DNA of 64,000 nucleotides from positions 124,001 through 188,000 of the forward strand of contig NZ_JACSGR010000006.1 of assembly GCF_016025525.2 (NCBI RefSeq). Reading direction: 5' to 3'. The DNA is from Eikenella glucosivorans (lineage in GTDB: Bacteria; Pseudomonadota; Gammaproteobacteria; Burkholderiales; Neisseriaceae). Under the pieces are notes generated by a model. The model was not told where the DNA came from, did not search any database, and saw only the letters and a list, made by a program, of their open reading frames with translations. A program made the translations under genes and the position numbers. Of the stretch, positions 59,263 through 64,000 are shown in pieces. Position 1 is the stretch's first letter; the number at the start of each line of letters is the position of its first letter.

Positions 59263-60486
59263 ATGGACATACGGAACAAAGCGCAAAACCTGATGGAGAT
59301 GGTTCGGACAACGGCGGTGGAGTGGAGGCCGCTGGGGGAGGTGGCTAGTATAGGAAAGGGAAAGCAGCTTAATAAATCGATGCTTAGAGAAAAAGATAAG
59401 TATCCCGTGATTAATGGCGGCATTAATCCATCAGGTTATTGGCATGAATACAATAACGAAGCTGGTACGATTGTTATTAGCCAAGGAGGAGCAAGTGCGG
59501 GGTTTGTTAATTGGATGGATGTCCCTTTTTTTGCAGGAGCTCACGCATATACCATTAAAGCAAACGAAGACAAATTGTTGCAACGGTTTGCATATTATTT
59601 TTTGAAAATGAAGCAAATTGCATTTATGCAATGTCAATATGGGGCAGGTATACCAGCACTTGCCAAAAGTGAATTGCAAAATTTACTTATTCCCATCCCA
59701 CCCTTAGAAATTCAACAAAAAATTGTAAAAATACTTGACAAATTCACCGAGCTGGAGGCTGCGCTGGAAGCTGCGCTGGAAGCAGAATTAGTCCTGCGCA
59801 AACGGCAATATCAATATTACCGCGACTTTCTCTTAGATTTTGACAATCAAATCTGGGGGGGGGTAGCTGAATGCTATAAGGGTCGTCTGAAAGATGTGGT
59901 TTGGAAGACGTTGGGGGAGGTTGCTTTAGATTTTGGGCGTGGAAAATCTAAACACAGACCTAGAAATGATGCTCGGTTATATGGAGGGAATATTCCATTT
60001 GTTCAAACAGGCGATATTAAAAATGCAGGTCATATTATTGAATCTTATACTCAGACATATAGTGATTTTGGTTTAAATCAAAGTAAACTTTGGAAGAAGG
60101 GGACGCTTTGTATTACCATCGCTGCAAATATTGCAGAGACTGCCGTTCTTGGATTTGATGCGTGTTTTCCTGATAGTGTAATTGGCTTTGTAGCAAACCC
60201 TGAAGAAACAACGTCCGATTATGTTGAATATTTGTTGTCTTCATTGAAAATGAAGTTACAAGAAAAAGGGATGGGGAGTGCACAAGAAAATATTAATCTT
60301 GCTACTTTTAGTAATATGCGTTTCCCGTTTCCCCCGCTCTCCGAACAAGAAAAAATCGCCGCCATCCTCGACAAATTCGACACCCTGACACACTCCATCA
60401 GCGAAGGGCTGCCACACGAAATCGCCTTGCGCCGCAAACAATACGAATATTACCGCGAACGATTGCTTGCCTTTCCAAATACCTGA
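59263..60486 (+). CDS. hsdS: Type I restriction-modification system, specificity subunit
   Basis: 407 aa with the usual two target-recognition domains: TRD1 about 20-150, a central conserved helix about 155-190 (LEIQQKIVKILDKFTELEAA and RKRQYQYYRDFLL), TRD2 about 215-345, and a C-terminal conserved helix (LSEQEKIAAILDKFDTL, RRKQYEYYRERLLAF). The two conserved helices resemble each other as expected. Two unstable elements lie between the TRDs: a 12-bp repeat array and a run of nine G. In this sequence the frame is open. The gene follows degenerate REP DNA and is followed by a duplication of its own tail. Confidence 0.95.
   Translation: MDIRNKAQNLMEMVRTTAVEWRPLGEVASIGKGKQLNKSMLREKDKYPVINGGINPSGYWHEYNNEAGTIVISQGGASAGFVNWMDVPFFAGAHAYTIKANEDKLLQRFAYYFLKMKQIAFMQCQYGAGIPALAKSELQNLLIPIPPLEIQQKIVKILDKFTELEAALEAALEAELVLRKRQYQYYRDFLLDFDNQIWGGVAECYKGRLKDVVWKTLGEVALDFGRGKSKHRPRNDARLYGGNIPFVQTGDIKNAGHIIESYTQTYSDFGLNQSKLWKKGTLCITIAANIAETAVLGFDACFPDSVIGFVANPEETTSDYVEYLLSSLKMKLQEKGMGSAQENINLATFSNMRFPFPPLSEQEKIAAILDKFDTLTHSISEGLPHEIALRRKQYEYYRERLLAFPNT
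59749..59784 (+). repeat. Three 12-bp repeats in the hsdS spacer
   Basis: GAGCTGGAGGCT, GCGCTGGAAGCT and GCGCTGGAAGCA in tandem, encoding ELEA-ALEA-ALEA (residues 163-174). In-frame copy changes would lengthen or shorten the helix between the two TRDs, as TAEL repeats do in EcoR124. Confidence 0.85.
59855..59863 (+). repeat. G9 homopolymer in hsdS (phase-variation tract)
   Basis: Nine G in the codons TGG GGG GGG GTA just after the central helix (residue 198 on). With eight G the next codon is TAG, with ten G a TGA arrives two codons later. Either would leave a half-size HsdS of about 200 aa holding TRD1 only. Confidence 0.88.
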
Positions 60487-60678
60487 AAAGTAGGGTGGGC
60501 TTCAGCCCACCGATTCAGTGCGTGTATGGTTTTGATGGGCTGAAGCCCATCCTACCCGACTCCATCAGCGAAGGGCTGCCTCACGAAATTGCCCTACGCT
60601 GCAAACAATACGAATATTACCGCGAACGATTGCTTGCCTTTCCAAATACCTGAAAAGTAGGGTGGGCTTTAGCCCACC
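60392..60678 (+). repeat. Direct duplication of the hsdS tail plus REP
   Basis: 60,392-60,511 and 60,559-60,678 are about 120-bp direct repeats, 167 bp apart, with roughly seven differences. Each holds the last 32 codons of hsdS (ACTCCATCAGCGAAGGGCTG to ACCTGA) and the REP GTAGGGTGGGCTT[CT]AGCCC. The second copy has no promoter or start: a remnant of an extra hsdS or of unequal recombination. Confidence 0.88.
60490..60555. repeat. REP inverted pair (BIME-like) 1
   Basis: GTAGGGTGGGCTTCAGCCCA at 60,490 and the opposite-facing GATGGGCTGAAGCCCATCC at 60,534: two 8-bp-stem hairpins head to head. Confidence 0.85.
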
Positions 60679-60745
60679 GAAAAGCAGCGGTAGAAAACCA
60701 AAACAGCAGATTGAAACTGAAATGGTGGGCTAAAGCCCACCCTAC
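60657..60745. repeat. REP inverted pair (BIME-like) 2
   Basis: GTAGGGTGGGCTTTAGCCCA at 60,657 and GGTGGGCTAAAGCCCACCC at 60,724, facing each other, ending 34 bp before the RAYT start codon. Confidence 0.85.
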
Positions 60746-60779
60746 TCATCACTACGCATTACATTTAAGGGAAAACGGT

Positions 60780-61316
60780 ATGGCTGATTACCGCAGGATT
60801 TTTGTTCGTGGCGGGCTTTATTTTTTCACATTGGTGCTTGAAGACCGTTCTAAAAGCTACTTGACCGACCATATCGATGTGTTCCGTGCCGCATATCGGC
60901 AAACGCTTATCCGTTATCCGTTTGAAACGGTTGCGGTTTGTATCTTGCCCGACCATATTCATCTGTTGATGCGGCTTCCAGAAGGAGAAAGCGATTATCC
61001 GATTCGGATCGCATTTTTAAAAACGATGTTTTCCCGCAATCTGCCGAAAGCAATCAGACAGGTTAATCAGAGTAAGGCAAAACGTAGGGAGGCGGGTATT
61101 TGGCAACGCCGCTATTGGGAACATCTGATTCGGGACGAATCCGATTTGACAAGCCATATGGATTATATTTATTACAATCCGGTCAAGCACGGTTATGTGG
61201 GGAGTGTACGGGAGTGGCCGTTTTCTTCGTTTCATTGGGATGTGCAAGCGGGGTTGTATCCGGCAGATTGGGGAGGAGATATTGATGATGCCGTGCGAAA
61301 CCTATATGACGATTGA
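60780..61316 (+). CDS. REP-associated tyrosine transposase (RAYT)
   Basis: 178 aa, Y1/HUH-superfamily transposase of the IS200-like TnpA-REP group. The HUH histidines are in CILPDHIHLLMRL (residues 59-61), and candidate catalytic tyrosines are in HMDYIYYNPVKHGYV near 129-132, followed by REWPFSSFH, all hallmark RAYT segments. AAGGG precedes the ATG at 60,780; the longer frame upstream runs through REP DNA. It is flanked on both sides by pairs of the same REP hairpin, its presumed substrate, and sits between hsdS and hsdR. RAYTs are domesticated single-copy enzymes; this one looks intact. Confidence 0.92.
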   Translation: MADYRRIFVRGGLYFFTLVLEDRSKSYLTDHIDVFRAAYRQTLIRYPFETVAVCILPDHIHLLMRLPEGESDYPIRIAFLKTMFSRNLPKAIRQVNQSKAKRREAGIWQRRYWEHLIRDESDLTSHMDYIYYNPVKHGYVGSVREWPFSSFHWDVQAGLYPADWGGDIDDAVRNLYDD

Positions 61317-61351
61317 TGTAATTGAAATGATGGGTTATGGAATCGACCCAT

Positions 61352-61419
61352 GTAGGGTGGGCTTCAGCCCACCCAATATCATACCGATAGATTTTTTGAT
61401 GGGCTAAAGCCCATCCTAC
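61352..61419. repeat. REP inverted pair (BIME-like) 3
   Basis: GTAGGGTGGGCTTCAGCCCA at 61,352 and GATGGGCTAAAGCCCATCC at 61,398, facing each other, beginning 36 bp after the RAYT stop and ending 43 bp before hsdR. Confidence 0.85.
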
Positions 61420-61461
61420 TGAAAGCTACTGAAAACATCTGACATTGCAAAGGACAAACCT

Positions 61462-64000
61462 GTGAACCTTGAAACCAAACCCATCGCCGAAACGCCGAAC
61501 TTCATCGTGCTCGACCAATATGAAAAAATCGAGCAGTCGGGCGGCTACCAATCGGAAAACCAGTTGGAAGCAGAATTGATTGCCGATTTACAGAATCAGG
61601 GTTACGAATACCGCAAGGATTTGAACAGCCAAGCCAAGCTGCTGGAAAACCTGCGCGCACAGTTGCAGCGGTTGAATGATGTAGTGTTTTCAGACGACGA
61701 ATGGAAACGGTTTCTGGCGGAATATCTGGACAAGTCGTCTGAAAACATGACCGACAAAACCCGCAAAATCCATGATGACCATATTTACGATTTCGCTTTT
61801 GACGATGGTCGTCTGAAAAATATTTATCTTGTGGACAAGAAAAACCTTGCCCGCAACCATGTACAGGTCATCAATCAGTTTGAACAGACGGGTACGCACG
61901 CGAACCGTTACGACGTTACCGTGTTGGTCAACGGTTTGCCGCTGGTGCAGATTGAATTGAAAAAGCGCGGAGTGGCAGTGCGGGAAGCGTTCAATCAGGT
62001 ACACCGTTACAGTAAGGAGAGTTTCAACAGCGAAAATTCGCTGTTCAAATTTCTGCAAATCTTTGTGATTTCCAACGGTACGGACACGCGCTATTTTGCC
62101 AATACCACCAAGCGCGATAAAAACAGCTTCGATTTCACAATGAATTGGGCGAGGTCGGACAATTATCCGATTAAGGATTTGAAGGACTTTACCGCCACGT
62201 TTTTGCAGAAAAACGTCGTGTTGAGCGTTTTGCTGCATTACAGCGTGTTCGATGCGAATGACACGCTTTTGATTATGCGGCCGTATCAGATTGCCGCCGC
62301 CGAGCGGATTTTGTGGAAAATCAACAGTTCGGCACAGGCGAAAAATTGGAGCAAGCCGGAAAGCGGCGGCTATGTCTGGCACACGACGGGCAGCGGCAAA
62401 ACGCTGACCAGCTTCAAGGCGGCGCGTCTGGCAACGGAATCGGCGTTTATCGACAAGGTGTTCTTCGTGGTCGATAGGAAGGATTTGGACTATCAGACAA
62501 TGAAGGAATACCAGCGTTTTTCGCCCGACAGCGTGAACGGTTCGGAAAGCACCGCGGGCTTGAAACGCAATTTGGAAAAAGACGACAACAAAATCATCGT
62601 TACCACCATCCAAAAGTTGAACAACCTGATGAAAAGCGAAGACGGTTTGCCGGTTTACCATCAGCGGGTGGTGTTTATTTTTGACGAATGCCACCGCTCG
62701 CAATTCGGCGAAGCGCAAAAAAACCTGAAAAAGAAATTCAAGAAATTCTGCCAGTTCGGTTTTACGGGTACGCCGATTTTTCCCGAAAACGCATTAGGGG
62801 CGGAAACGACGGCGGGCGTGTTCGGGCGCGAATTGCATTCTTATGTGATTACCGACGCCATCCGCGATGAAAAAGTATTGAAGTTTAAAGTGGATTACAA
62901 CGATGTGCGCCCGAAGTTCAAAGCCTTGGAAGCGGAGCAGGATGAGCGCAAGCTGACCGCTGCCGAAAACCGCCAAGCCCTGTTGCATCCCGAACGCATC
63001 CGTGAAATCACGCAATACATCCTCAACCAGTTCAGGCAGAAAACGCACCGTCTGAATGTGGGCGGAAAAGGGTTTAACGCCATGTTCGCCGTCAGTAGTG
63101 TGGAGGCGGCGAAATATTATTATCAGGCGTTTAAAGAGCAGCAGGCAGGCAGCCCGAATCCGTTGAAAGTAGCGACGATTTTTTCCTTTACGGCAAACGA
63201 AGAGCAAAACGCCGTCGGTGAAATTGCCGACGAAACCTTTGAGCCTTCTGCGATGGACAGCAGCGCGAAAGAATTTTTGCAGGCTGCCATCAACGACTAT
63301 AACGCCCGTTTCAAAACCAATTTCGGCACGGACAGCAAAGCCTTTCAAAACTATTACCGCGATTTGGCAAAGCGGGTGAAAAATCAGGAAGTGGATTTGC
63401 TGATTGTGGTCGGGATGTTCTTAACAGGTTTCGATGCGCCGACACTAAACACCCTATTTGTCGATAAAAACCTGCACTATCACGGTTTGATGCAGGCGTT
63501 TTCGCGCACCAACCGCATTTACGACGCCACCAAAAATTTCGGCAATATTGTCTGCTTCCGCGACTTGGAAAAGGCGACTATTGATGCGATTACCCTGTTT
63601 GGCGACAAAAACACCAAAAACGTCGTGCTGGAAAAAAGCTATGAAGAATATATGAACGGCTATACCGACAACCAGACTGGCGAAGCGCAGCGCGGTTATT
63701 TGGATGTGGCAAAAGAATTGCGTGAACGCTTTCCCGAACCGGACAAAATCGAAACGGAAAAAGACAAAAAAGAATTTGCTAAGCTCTTCGGTGAATACCT
63801 GCGCGCGGAAAATGTGTTGCAGAACTACGATGAATTTGCCGCACTGCGCGATTTGCAGAATGTGGATACGGCAGATGAAGCGGCAGTCAAGGCGTTTCAG
63901 GAAAAATATTATCTGAGCGATGAAGACGTGCAGCAGATGAAGCAAGTACCGATGCCGTCTGAAAGGACAGTGCAGGACTACCGTTCCACTTACAACGACA
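61462..64000 (+). CDS. hsdR: Type I restriction endonuclease subunit R, partial
   Basis: The first 846 codons; the frame is open to the right edge. It starts at the GTG at 61,462 with AAAGGA seven bases before, reading VNLETKPIAETPNFIVLDQY. The N-terminal nuclease domain (D...E.K) has LVNGLPLVQIELKKRG near residue 165; the helicase motifs are Walker A VWHTTGSGKTLTSF (near 307), motif II FIFDECHRSQFG (near 408), motif III FTGTPIF, and QAFSRTNRIYD (motif VI). Neisseria-type DUS (AAGTCGTCTGAA at 61,732, TGGTCGTCTGAA at 61,806, ATGCCGTCTGAA at 63,952) lie within it, and no eikDUS. Confidence 0.95.
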   Translation, partial: MNLETKPIAETPNFIVLDQYEKIEQSGGYQSENQLEAELIADLQNQGYEYRKDLNSQAKLLENLRAQLQRLNDVVFSDDEWKRFLAEYLDKSSENMTDKTRKIHDDHIYDFAFDDGRLKNIYLVDKKNLARNHVQVINQFEQTGTHANRYDVTVLVNGLPLVQIELKKRGVAVREAFNQVHRYSKESFNSENSLFKFLQIFVISNGTDTRYFANTTKRDKNSFDFTMNWARSDNYPIKDLKDFTATFLQKNVVLSVLLHYSVFDANDTLLIMRPYQIAAAERILWKINSSAQAKNWSKPESGGYVWHTTGSGKTLTSFKAARLATESAFIDKVFFVVDRKDLDYQTMKEYQRFSPDSVNGSESTAGLKRNLEKDDNKIIVTTIQKLNNLMKSEDGLPVYHQRVVFIFDECHRSQFGEAQKNLKKKFKKFCQFGFTGTPIFPENALGAETTAGVFGRELHSYVITDAIRDEKVLKFKVDYNDVRPKFKALEAEQDERKLTAAENRQALLHPERIREITQYILNQFRQKTHRLNVGGKGFNAMFAVSSVEAAKYYYQAFKEQQAGSPNPLKVATIFSFTANEEQNAVGEIADETFEPSAMDSSAKEFLQAAINDYNARFKTNFGTDSKAFQNYYRDLAKRVKNQEVDLLIVVGMFLTGFDAPTLNTLFVDKNLHYHGLMQAFSRTNRIYDATKNFGNIVCFRDLEKATIDAITLFGDKNTKNVVLEKSYEEYMNGYTDNQTGEAQRGYLDVAKELRERFPEPDKIETEKDKKEFAKLFGEYLRAENVLQNYDEFAALRDLQNVDTADEAAVKAFQEKYYLSDEDVQQMKQVPMPSERTVQDYRSTYND

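Noticed and set aside
59263..60486. hsdS as a pseudogene because of the G tract
   Set aside because: With nine G the frame is open across both recognition domains, and both conserved helices are intact.

Overview
The window reads as a chromosome segment of an Eikenella species (Neisseriaceae, Betaproteobacteria). The main evidence is the 12-mer AGGCTACCTGAA, the Eikenella dialect of the neisserial DNA uptake sequence (eikDUS). It occurs in either orientation many dozens of times from base 250 to about 56,000, singly in intergenic DNA, inside genes (tldD, thiD, recQ, sdhD, tkt, sucA), and as closely spaced inverted pairs that form the likely terminator hairpins of most genes. Gene content fits: GC-rich housekeeping genes of betaproteobacterial type, packed in short operons. 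No rRNA, tRNA or CRISPR array was recognised.

Layout. 1-5.2 kb: a YdgA-like gene fragment, fabI, a candidate Fur-controlled small RNA, tldD, and a TPP-riboswitch-controlled thiM-thiD pair. 5.2-20.4 kb: a methyltransferase, serC, an iron-type TonB receptor, ilvI-ilvN, a gmhB-plsC-small membrane protein operon after rmlC, a DUF488 protein, tyrB, a formate/nitrite channel and nadD. 20.5-30 kb: an MFS transporter coupled to ccoS, a Nudix hydrolase, an LprI-like lipoprotein, ppx, a patatin lipoprotein, greA and rnhA. 30-40 kb: the TCA block (sucA-sucB; sdhCDAB-sdhE; divergent mdh), without gltA or lpd in it. 40-50 kb: an orphan barstar, a SulP transporter, recQ, two small envelope genes, two paralogous secreted proteins and an OPT transporter. 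50-56.4 kb: tkt, mltG-yciB-tmk and ruvA.

56.5-64 kb is different. It holds a type I restriction-modification operon, hsdM-rhuM-hsdS-(RAYT)-hsdR, with hsdR running off the right edge. Eikenella DUS nearly vanish here and are replaced by uptake sequences of Neisseria type (GTCGTCTGAA and GCCGTCTGAA forms). The hsdS gene contains a G9 tract that at one base shorter or longer gives an immediate stop, and a 12-bp repeat array between its two recognition domains, so the methylation specificity looks switchable. A REP-associated tyrosine transposase (RAYT), flanked on both sides by inverted pairs of its presumed REP hairpins, sits between hsdS and hsdR, next to a 120-bp duplication of the hsdS tail.

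The most interesting points are this imported, probably phase-variable RM island with its RAYT/REP system; a candidate Fur-regulated sRNA between fabI and tldD that could be the local counterpart of neisserial NrrF (known to target sdh, which lies in this same window); a perfect FNR-type palindrome between sdhC and mdh; and a DUS-bounded degenerate repeat module scattered through the intergenic regions.
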